Shown here: positions 12,916 through 19,726 of the stretch, in pieces
How positions within the stretch are numbered: position 1 is the stretch's first letter
Layout of the letters: every line of letters begins with the position of its first letter
Made by a program: the position numbers and the translations under genes
The notes under the pieces: generated by a model
Told to the model about the DNA's origin: nothing
What the model saw: only the letters and a program-made list of their open reading frames with translations
The model's database searches: none
NCBI GenBank assembly: GCA_049318625.1
Contig: JBMOGA010000062.1
Location: 1 to 22,432 of the forward strand
Direction: 5' to 3'
Source of the DNA: JBMOGA01 sp049318625
Lineage (GTDB): Bacteria > Pseudomonadota > Alphaproteobacteria > Rhizobiales > Hyphomicrobiaceae
DNA: 22,432 nt

Positions 12916-14490
12916 ATGAACGATCAGACAAGCGAGTCACAGCGAGAGATCTTCGAATTCCTGCGCGAGCCGTCGAGCTGGCAGGCTCTCGGCCCCCGGC
13001 CGGATCGCGTCGACGTCATCGAGACGCACGGCGCGCTTGTGTTTCTGGCGGGCTCCGAGGTCCTGAAGGTGAAGCGGGCCGTCAAGCTCGCCTATCTCGA
13101 TTTCTCAACGCTCGATCGGCGCCGCGCGGTCTGCCAGCGCGAGCTGGCGCTCAACCATCCGGCGGCGCCCGACATCTACAAGGAGGTGCTCGCCATCGTG
13201 CGGCGCGCCGACGGGAGGCTGGCGCTCGGCGGGCCGGGCACGCCGGTCGAGTGGGCGGTGCGGATGGTCCGGTTCGGCCAGGATCAGCTGCTGGAGTCCG
13301 TTGCCACGCGGTCCGGCATCGGTGTCGATCTGGCAAAGGCGCTGGCCGATATGGCCGCCGCCAGCCATGCACGTGCCCCGGTCGCCGTCGGCATCGATAC
13401 GGCGCCGCGGCTCGAAGCCGTCGTCGCCACCATCGTCGCCAGCCTCGCGGCGGTCGGACAGGCGGACGCGATGGAACTCGGCGGCGCGCTCGAGCGACGC
13501 GTCGCGGCCGGGCGCACGCTGCTCGCGCAGCGCGCCGCGGCCGGGCTGGTCCGCCGCTGCCATGGCGATCTTCACCTCGGCAACATCGTGATGTGGAACG
13601 GTATGCCCGCTCCCTTCGACGCCATCGAGTTCGACGAGGATCTGGCCACCGTCGACACGCTCTACGACCTCGCGTTCCTGTTGATGGACCTCGACCGGCA
13701 CGGATGCCGTCCGGCCGCCAATGTGGTGCTGGCGCGCTATCTTTGGCGCACCGGCCGCGATCTCGATCTCGAAGGTCTGGCGCTGTTGCCGGTGTTCCTG
13801 GCGTTGCGGGCCGGCGTCCGCGCGATGGTACGGGCCGACCGGGCACGGCAGGTAGACGGCCGGGCCAAGGTCGAGGCGCTGGCGCGGGTCGCGCACACCA
13901 CCGCGCTTGCCCACGCGTACCTAGCGCCCCCGGCGCCGCGGCTGATCGTCGTCGGCGGCCTGTCCGGCACCGGCAAGTCGACCCTCGCGGCCGCTTTGGC
14001 CCCGGCGATCGGCGCGGCGCCCGGTTCGCTGCATCTGCGCAGCGATCTCGAGCGCAAGGCCCTGGCCGGCGTCGACGAGGCGGTGCGGTTGCCGCCATCG
14101 CACTACACCGCCGGGAGCAGTGCTGGTGTCTACGAGGCGCTGGTGCGCAAGGCCAACTTGGCCCTGCGTGCCGGTCACAGCGTCATCCTCGACGCGGTTT
14201 TCGCGACGCCACAGGAACGCGCCCGCTGCGCTGCGCTCGCCGATGCGTGCGGCGCAGCCTTCACCGGCATCTGGTTGGAGGCCGGCTCCGAAACGCTGAA
14301 GGCACGGGTCGCGGCACGCCGGGGCGACGCGTCGGATGCCACCGTGACCACGGTCGAGAGCCAGCTCGGTTATGAGCTGGGTTCCATCGACTGGGTACGC
14401 GTCGATGCGAGCCGCGGCCCGGACGTGACGAGAGCCGCAGCCGAGCGTTTGCTCGGCCGGCTCACCCCCGCACCGCCACCAGGTCCATGA
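12916..14490 (+). CDS. Two-domain fusion: APH-like kinase plus P-loop kinase (COG2187-COG0645)
   Basis: A 524-residue cytoplasmic protein with two kinase-like halves. Residues about 30-330 resemble the aminoglycoside-phosphotransferase/choline-kinase fold: a Lys region EVLKVKRAVKLAYLDFSTLDRR, the catalytic Brenner motif CHGDLHLGN (215-223), and IEFDEDLATVDTLYDLAFLLMDL with the metal-binding Asp. Residues about 340-520 form a P-loop kinase with Walker A GGLSGTGKST (347-356), LRSDLERKAL and SVILDAVFATPQERARC, as in gluconate/zeta-like kinases. The physiological substrate is unknown; it is not good evidence for antibiotic resistance. The ATG at 12916 has a GGGAG site. It neighbours Hsp20 and the host-attachment protein. 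Its 3' end overlaps the convergent SDR gene by 29 bp. Confidence 0.9.
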   Translation: MNDQTSESQREIFEFLREPSSWQALGPRPDRVDVIETHGALVFLAGSEVLKVKRAVKLAYLDFSTLDRRRAVCQRELALNHPAAPDIYKEVLAIVRRADGRLALGGPGTPVEWAVRMVRFGQDQLLESVATRSGIGVDLAKALADMAAASHARAPVAVGIDTAPRLEAVVATIVASLAAVGQADAMELGGALERRVAAGRTLLAQRAAAGLVRRCHGDLHLGNIVMWNGMPAPFDAIEFDEDLATVDTLYDLAFLLMDLDRHGCRPAANVVLARYLWRTGRDLDLEGLALLPVFLALRAGVRAMVRADRARQVDGRAKVEALARVAHTTALAHAYLAPPAPRLIVVGGLSGTGKSTLAAALAPAIGAAPGSLHLRSDLERKALAGVDEAVRLPPSHYTAGSSAGVYEALVRKANLALRAGHSVILDAVFATPQERARCAALADACGAAFTGIWLEAGSETLKARVAARRGDASDATVTTVESQLGYELGSIDWVRVDASRGPDVTRAAAERLLGRLTPAPPPGP

Positions 14491-15286
14491 GCCGATCGGG
14501 CAGCAGCCGCTTCAGGTAGGCGGCCACGTAGGTCGGTGTCGTCACGTAGTAGCGGGTCTTCGGCCGCCGGCTTTCGACGGCGTGCAACAGCTTCGCGGCA
14601 ACCGCTTCCGGCTCCAGCTTGAAGAACTGCTTGCCGCCACGTTCCATGCCCGCGATCAAGCGCTGGTAGGTCGCGGCATGCACCGAGCCGGCAATGTCCA
14701 CATGGGCGCGCGCGGCGGCCATCGCATTCTCGATGAATCGCGTGCGGATCGGGCCGGGTTCGATCAGCGCGACATGCACGCCGCTGCCGGCCAGTTCGAG
14801 CCGCAAGGCATCGCTCAACCCTTCGAGCGCGAACTTGGAGGCGCAGTAGGCCCCGCGCCACGGGGCCGCCACCAGACCGAGCACCGACGAACAGTTGACG
14901 ATTCGCCCCCATCCGGCGCGCCGCATGGCCGGCAGCAACAACCGCGTCAGCTCGTGCGTGCCGAAAACGTTGACCTCGAATTGGTGACGCAGCACGTCTG
15001 CACGGATGTCCTCCACGGCGCCGGGCTGCCCGTAAGCGGCATTGTTGAATAGGGCGTCGACCCGTCCGCCGCTGGCCTCCAGCGCCGCCGCCGCACACCG
15101 CGCCACGCTGTCCGCGTCGGCCAGCTCGAGTGGCACGGGCGTGAAGCCTTCGGCCGCTAGCCGGGTCAGGTCCTCGTCCCGCCGCGCGGTCGCGAGCACG
15201 TGCCAGCCGCGCCCATGCATCAGGCGGGCGGAGGCCAGGCCGATGCCGGACGAGCAGCCGGTGATCAGGATGGTACGCTTTGTCAT
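14462..15286 (-). CDS. SDR-family NAD(P)-dependent oxidoreductase
   Basis: A 274-residue classical short-chain dehydrogenase. The Rossmann motif TGCSSGIG is at 9-16, NNAAY at 81-85, Ser133/Ser134, and the catalytic Tyr147-x-x-x-Lys151 (YCASK). Arginines at 35-36 (TARR) after the second strand favour NADP(H). The tail from about 190 (IENAMAAARAHVDIAGSVHAATYQRLIAGMERG, ...RRPKTRYYVTTPTYVAAYLKRLLPDRLMD) is like the SDR subgroup often labelled retinol-dehydrogenase/YbbO-like, which may act on aldehydes or ketones of hydrophobic substrates. The real substrate is unknown. It is transcribed toward the kinase fusion and overlaps its last 29 bp; upstream it diverges from the PLP-enzyme gene. Confidence 0.93.
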   Translation of the reverse strand: MTKRTILITGCSSGIGLASARLMHGRGWHVLATARRDEDLTRLAAEGFTPVPLELADADSVARCAAAALEASGGRVDALFNNAAYGQPGAVEDIRADVLRHQFEVNVFGTHELTRLLLPAMRRAGWGRIVNCSSVLGLVAAPWRGAYCASKFALEGLSDALRLELAGSGVHVALIEPGPIRTRFIENAMAAARAHVDIAGSVHAATYQRLIAGMERGGKQFFKLEPEAVAAKLLHAVESRRPKTRYYVTTPTYVAAYLKRLLPDRLMDLVAVRG

Positions 15287-15381
15287 GGGATCAGCCTTTA
15301 CGGTGCGCCGGCCAGCTTGAAAAGTCGGTACTGGCCGGGGGGCGGCGATGGCGATAGGGTCGCGCCGGATTGGAGACGCCC

Positions 15382-16527
15382 ATGACGCGCGATGTGAAGC
15401 CCGAGACTATGGCAGCCCAGGCTGGCGGCCACATCGATGCCGAGACCGGGGCCATCGTGGCGCCGATCCACATCACCACCACCTACGAACGCGACCCCGA
15501 CAACCAGTATAGCCGCGGCTACTGCTACGGGCGTTCCGACAACGCGACCGTCCGCCAGGGCGAGGCCGTGCTGAAAGCCCTCGAGGGCGGCGCCGAGGCT
15601 CTGTTCTTCGCGTCCGGCATGGCGGCGGCGACCACGGTATTCCTTGCGCTGCCGCGTCCCGCGCATGTCGTGGTGCCCGAAGTCATGTACTGGGGCCTGC
15701 GCAAATGGCTTGTCGAGGACGCGCCGTCGCTCGGCATCACCGTAAGCTTCGTCGACGCCACCGGCACTGAGGCCGTGACGTCCGCGATCCGCCCCGGCAC
15801 CACGCGTCTCGTCTGGCTCGAGACGCCCGCCAATCCGACCTGGGGCATCAGTGATATCGCCGCCATCGCCCAGGCGGCCCATGCAGCCGGCGCCCGCGTC
15901 GGCGTCGATTCGACGGTCGCCACCCCCGTGCTGACACGCCCGATCGAGCACGGTGCCGACGTCGTCATGCACGCCGCCACCAAATACCTCAACGGCCACT
16001 CCGATGTCGTCGCCGGCGCCCTGATCTTTGCGCGCGCCGACGAGGATGCCGCCCGCGCTGCTGCCCTCCGCAACAGCCTCGGCGCCATCCTCGGCCCGTT
16101 CGAAGCCGCGCTGCTGATACGGGGCATGCGCACGCTGCATTTGCGGGTCCGCCACCAGTCCGCCGCAGCCCTGCAGATCGCCGAACATTTCGCCCGCCAT
16201 CCGCGCGTCGAGGCCGTGCTCTATTCTGGGCTGCCGGGCACCCCCGGCCACGATGTGGCACGCCGGCAGATGATCGGAGGTTACTCCGGGATGCTGTCGA
16301 TCCGCGTGAAGGGGGGCGAGGCCGCCGCGATACGGACGGCGGCCGCGGTGAAGATCTGGAAGCGCGCCACGTCGCTCGGTGGCGTCGAAAGCCTGATCGA
16401 GCACCGCGCCTCGGTTGAAGGACCGACCAGCCCCTGTCCGCCCGACCTCTTGCGCCTGTCGGTCGGCGTCGAGCATGTCGACGACCTGATCGCCGACCTC
16501 GAGCAGGCCCTCGGCGCGAATTCCTGA
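15382..16527 (+). CDS. Cys/Met-metabolism PLP-dependent enzyme (cystathionine gamma-synthase family)
   Basis: A 381-residue fold-type I PLP enzyme of the trans-sulfuration family. Evidence: GAIVAPIHITTTYERD at the N-terminus, a YGRSDNATVRQGE segment in place of the usual Y-x-R-x-x-NPT motif, FFASGMAAATTVFLAL, LETPANPTWGISDIAAIA, Asp176 (pyridine nitrogen contact) and the Schiff-base Lys201 in ATKYLNGHSDVVAG, then SLGGVESLIEHRAS near the end. Members act as cystathionine synthases/lyases, O-acylhomoserine sulfhydrylases or methionine gamma-lyases; sequence alone does not choose. The ATG at 15382 is preceded by GGAG and fits better than the TTG at 15370. A DMT transporter gene follows after 17 bp and is probably co-transcribed, so it may export a product or related amino acid. 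Confidence 0.93.
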   Translation: MTRDVKPETMAAQAGGHIDAETGAIVAPIHITTTYERDPDNQYSRGYCYGRSDNATVRQGEAVLKALEGGAEALFFASGMAAATTVFLALPRPAHVVVPEVMYWGLRKWLVEDAPSLGITVSFVDATGTEAVTSAIRPGTTRLVWLETPANPTWGISDIAAIAQAAHAAGARVGVDSTVATPVLTRPIEHGADVVMHAATKYLNGHSDVVAGALIFARADEDAARAAALRNSLGAILGPFEAALLIRGMRTLHLRVRHQSAAALQIAEHFARHPRVEAVLYSGLPGTPGHDVARRQMIGGYSGMLSIRVKGGEAAAIRTAAAVKIWKRATSLGGVESLIEHRASVEGPTSPCPPDLLRLSVGVEHVDDLIADLEQALGANS

Positions 16528-16544
16528 GAGAAAACAACCTTGCA

Positions 16545-17429
16545 ATGGATCGATCCCAACTCCTGATCCGGTTGGCGCCGGCGCTGTTCGTGCTGCTCTG
16601 GTCGACCGGCTGGATCTCGGCACGGGCCGCCGCGCCCTATGCCGATCCCCTGACATTCCTGACGTTGCGCTATCTGTTCGCGGCCGCGGCGCTGCTCGTC
16701 GTTGCCCGCGCCATGGGCGCCGTCTGGCCGACCACCGCGCGCGAAGTCGGCCACGGTCTGGTGTCCGGCGTGTTGCTGCACGCGCTGTATCTCGGTGGCG
16801 TCTGGTGGGCCATTCGCAACGGTATGCCGACCGCCGTCTCTGGCGTCATCGCGGCCATCCAGCCGATCCTCACCGCCATGCTCGCGCCCCGCTTGGCCGG
16901 CGAGTCGATCTCCCGCACCCAGTGGATCGGCATCACGCTCGGCTTCGCGGGCATGGCCCTGGTGCTGCAACCCAAGCTCGCCGAAGTGGAGGCTGGCGTT
17001 CTCGCAACGATCGCGGTCCCGCTGCTGGTCAACGTCGCCGGCATGGTCGGAGTGACACTCGGCACCTTCTACCAGAAGCGGTTCATCGCCGTCGGTGATC
17101 TGCGGACCATGACGTTGATCCAGTACCTCGGTGCCGCGCTCGTCACGGCCCCGCTGGCGTTCGCGCTCGAGCCGATGCAGATCGTGTGGAACGTGCAGAT
17201 CGTCGCGACCATGATCTGGGCGGTCGTCGGCCTCTCGATCGGCGCCATCGGTCTGTGGCTCATGCTGATCCGGCGTGGTGCGGTCAGCCGCGCAGCGGCG
17301 CTCGTCTATCTTGTGCCGCCGACGGTCGCGGTCGAGGCAATGATCCTGTTCGGCGAGAGTCTCGGAGCCATTCAGCTGCTCGGCATGCTCGTGGCCGCCG
17401 CCGGGGTGGCGCTCGCGGTCCGGCGTTGA
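16545..17429 (+). CDS. EamA/DMT-family transporter (second copy)
   Basis: A 294-residue inner-membrane protein with ten hydrophobic helices and two EamA repeats. Typical stretches are LAPALFVLLWSTGWISARAAAPYADPLTFLTLRYLFAAAALLVVARA near the start, GVIAAIQPILTAMLAPRLAGESISRTQWIGITLGFAGMALVLQPKL at the end of repeat 1, and VYLVPPTVAVEAMILFGESLGAIQLLGMLVAAAGVALAVRR at the end of repeat 2. It is likely an exporter of metabolites or amino acids; the link to the preceding PLP enzyme, 17 bp away on the same strand, hints at a sulfur amino acid. It is only distantly similar to the DMT protein at 5638-6546. Transcription converges on the DUF2189 gene with a 16-bp gap. Confidence 0.92.
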   Translation: MDRSQLLIRLAPALFVLLWSTGWISARAAAPYADPLTFLTLRYLFAAAALLVVARAMGAVWPTTAREVGHGLVSGVLLHALYLGGVWWAIRNGMPTAVSGVIAAIQPILTAMLAPRLAGESISRTQWIGITLGFAGMALVLQPKLAEVEAGVLATIAVPLLVNVAGMVGVTLGTFYQKRFIAVGDLRTMTLIQYLGAALVTAPLAFALEPMQIVWNVQIVATMIWAVVGLSIGAIGLWLMLIRRGAVSRAAALVYLVPPTVAVEAMILFGESLGAIQLLGMLVAAAGVALAVRR

Positions 17430-17445
17430 CCGGACCCCTGATCTG

Positions 17446-18258
17446 TCACGCCTTCAAGCGCACGGTATTGCGATAGCAGTGCCACGTCGCGTGGCCGACC
17501 AGCGGGAAGATCGCCACGAATCCGACCAGCATCGAAGCGATGCCGAGCACCATGAAGCCGGCGATCAGGGCCGCCCACAGGGCCATCGGCTTCGGGTTCG
17601 CCAGAACCACACGGACGCTGACCGCCATGGCCGTGACCGCATCGACGCGCCTGTCCAGCATGAACGGTACCGCGACGGCCGAGACGGAAAACACGAGGGC
17701 CGCAATCAATCCGCCAACGGTCGTCCCGACCACCAACAGGCCGAGGCCATGGTTGGTGAACAGCAGCATCGGCATGAACTCGCTGAGCGGCGGGAACCCA
17801 CGCCCGCCCTGGAACAGCATGAACAGCAGCAAGGCGATCTGCAACCAAGCGCCGAACGCGAAAGCCAGCGCGACGCCGAAAAACGAAAGCTGGCCCGGCG
17901 CGTTGAGGCCGGCCGTCAGCGCGTCACCGATGGCAACCTGCTCGCCCCGCTCGAGCCGGCGGCTGATGTCGTAGAGCCCGACCGCCACCAGCGGGGCGAT
18001 CAACAGGAAACCACCGCACAACGCGAGCATGATGGAGACGAGACCGATCTGCGCGAGGCCGATCAGCAGCGCCAACGCGACGCCGGCAAAGGCGGCGCCA
18101 TAAGGCAGGCTGGCCTGCGGTACCCCGGTGAGATCGCGCCACCCCGCGCCGAGCCATTCCCAGGGGGCATCGAAGGGCACGGTCGCGATTTCGACATCGG
18201 AGGACGAAAGCCATGACTGGTTCGGCTTGGCCATGGGCAAGCTGCGTTCAACGGCCAT
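17446..18258 (-). CDS. DUF2189-family integral membrane protein
   Basis: A 270-residue membrane protein with about six hydrophobic helices, matching the DUF2189 family (PF09955 type) of unknown function. Characteristic features are the soluble N-terminus leading to PWEWLGAGWRDL, a GGFLLIAPLVAVGLYDISRRLERGE loop after the first helix pair, AVAVPFMLDRRVDAVTAMAVSVRVVLANPKPMALWAALI, and an ending FVAIFPLVGHATWHCYRNTVRL. The start is set at the ATG at 18258 because GGGAGATC lies just upstream; a later ATG at 18234 has no such site, and the frame extending to 18342 runs into the promoter region. A perfect TTGACC-CA-GGTCAA palindrome 105 bp upstream, with TAACTT at class II spacing, suggests control by an FNR/FixK-type protein. 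Confidence 0.88.
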   Translation of the reverse strand: MAVERSLPMAKPNQSWLSSSDVEIATVPFDAPWEWLGAGWRDLTGVPQASLPYGAAFAGVALALLIGLAQIGLVSIMLALCGGFLLIAPLVAVGLYDISRRLERGEQVAIGDALTAGLNAPGQLSFFGVALAFAFGAWLQIALLLFMLFQGGRGFPPLSEFMPMLLFTNHGLGLLVVGTTVGGLIAALVFSVSAVAVPFMLDRRVDAVTAMAVSVRVVLANPKPMALWAALIAGFMVLGIASMLVGFVAIFPLVGHATWHCYRNTVRLKA

Positions 18259-18356
18259 CCTAGCGATCTCCCAGTTACGACGATTGGCGACGGCTGAACC
18301 CGCCGCGACGCACCATAACCCGGTCGGCAAGTTAGGGAACATGACGTTCCCCCGTC

Positions 18357-18370
18357 TTGACCCAGGTCAA
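18357..18370. promoter_or_regulatory. Perfect FNR/FixK-type palindrome between DUF2189 and APC permease genes
   Basis: TTGACCCAGGTCAA has fully symmetric halves. Leftward, TAACTT (18329-18334) starts exactly 29.5 bp from the box centre (-12 to -7 if the box is at -41.5), giving a leader of about 64 nt to the DUF2189 ATG. Rightward, no equally good hexamer exists at that distance. It is therefore assigned mainly to the DUF2189 gene. Confidence 0.7.
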
Positions 18371-18430
18371 TCTATAGTGCGGCGCGGCAGGGCATTGCCG
18401 TAACCAGAAAGGGCTGAGAGGGAGCACGTC

Positions 18431-19681
18431 ATGCCACCGGCCGCGATCGAGGTCACCGGCTCCGATGGCGGGCCGCGACTTGTCCGCTCGCTCACACTGG
18501 TCAATCTGGTCTTGTACGGCATCGGCGTAACCGTCGGCGCCGGCATCTACGTGCTCGTCGGCGCCTCGGCGGCACGCGCTGGCATGCACGCGCCCGTAGC
18601 GTTTCTGATCGCCGCACTCCTGATGGCCTTCAGTGCGCTGTCGTTCGCCGAACTGGCGAGCCGCATGCCCGTCGCCGCCAGCGAAGCCGCCTACGTCCGG
18701 GCCGGGTTACGCTCGCCGCTGCTGGCCCTGCTGGTCGGCTTCCTGGTGATCGCCATCGGCGTCGTCTCTGCGGCGGCCATCAGCGTCGGCAGCGCCGGCT
18801 ATATCCGTGTGTTCGTGCCGGCATCGGAGCCCGTCGTGATCACGGCGGTGGTCCTGGCGATGGGAGCGGTCGCGGCCTGGGGCATCAAAGAGTCCGTGGT
18901 CTTCGCTGGTATCATGACGGCGATCGAGGTCGGCGGTCTGTTGATCATCGTCGGGGCCGGAATGTTCTCGGGGCCCGAGGTGGTCACTCGCCTGCCGGAG
19001 GCACTGCCCGCCTTCGGCGACACGGCGGTCTGGCTCGGTGTGCTGGGCTCCGGTCTGCTGGCCGTCTTCGCGTTCGTCGGCTTCGAGGGGATCGTCAATG
19101 TCGCCGAGGAAGTGGAGGCGCCGGAGCGCACCATCCCGCGCGCGATCTTCATCACGCTGGCGGCCACCACGGTGCTCTACATGTCCGTCGTCTGGGTCGC
19201 CCTGGTCGCAGTCGGGCCGGCCGAACTCGCGACGGCCAAGGCGCCGCTCGCCGTGGTGTTCGAGCGGGTCACGGGCTGGTCGCCGCGGATCCTCGGCGCC
19301 ATTGCGATCGTCGCCACGCTCAATGGCATCATCGTCCAGATCATCATGGCGTCGCGGGTTGCCTACGGCCTCGCCGACCAGGGTCAGCTGCCGCGCGTTC
19401 TGGCGTCGGTCCATCCGGTGACCCGTACGCCGCTGGTGGCCACCGCCGTCGCGGTCGCGATCGTCCTCGTCTTGGCGTTGGCCGTCCCGCTCGAAGGTCT
19501 GGCCGAACTGACCTCACGGCTCGCGCTGATGCTGTTCGCGCTCGTCAACCTCTCCCTCGCGGTGCTGCGCCTGCGTGAGGCCGCGCCGCCAACTGGCGTG
19601 TTCCGCGCCCCGGCCTGGGCGCCGTGGGCGGGCGTGGTCTCGACGGTGGCGTTCCTGGTGGCCGATGTTCTGGCCGGCTGA
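18431..19681 (+). CDS. APC-superfamily amino-acid permease
   Basis: A 416-residue inner-membrane transporter with about twelve hydrophobic helices. The first helix holds the substrate-binding signature VLYGIGVTVGAGIYVLVG (the G-x-G-A-G-I-F/Y motif of APC transporters). LSFAELASRMPVAASEAAYVRAGL follows helix 2, and VFAFVGFEGIVNVAEEVEAPERTIPRAIFITL is the usual helix 6-7 region. The later RVAYGLADQGQLPRVLASVHPVTRTPLVATAVAV is also typical of amino-acid permeases. It is slightly shorter than average at the C-terminus. Cargo is unknown; cationic or neutral amino acids are common. A GAGGGAG ribosome site precedes the ATG at 18431. It is divergent from DUF2189 and followed 45 bp later by hrpB. Confidence 0.93.
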   Translation: MPPAAIEVTGSDGGPRLVRSLTLVNLVLYGIGVTVGAGIYVLVGASAARAGMHAPVAFLIAALLMAFSALSFAELASRMPVAASEAAYVRAGLRSPLLALLVGFLVIAIGVVSAAAISVGSAGYIRVFVPASEPVVITAVVLAMGAVAAWGIKESVVFAGIMTAIEVGGLLIIVGAGMFSGPEVVTRLPEALPAFGDTAVWLGVLGSGLLAVFAFVGFEGIVNVAEEVEAPERTIPRAIFITLAATTVLYMSVVWVALVAVGPAELATAKAPLAVVFERVTGWSPRILGAIAIVATLNGIIVQIIMASRVAYGLADQGQLPRVLASVHPVTRTPLVATAVAVAIVLVLALAVPLEGLAELTSRLALMLFALVNLSLAVLRLREAAPPTGVFRAPAWAPWAGVVSTVAFLVADVLAG

Positions 19682-19726
19682 CGCCACGGCTTGACCGCGG
19701 CTCGCGGCTCGCCGAGACATCGACCG

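Noticed and set aside
12916..14490. Aminoglycoside resistance gene
   Set aside because: The APH-like fold is fused to a P-loop kinase and sits among stress genes; this family is not established as a resistance determinant.
18373..18378. TATAGT as a -10 for the APC permease gene
   Set aside because: No recognisable -35 lies 16-18 bp upstream and the hexamer is too close to the FNR-type box for class II activation.
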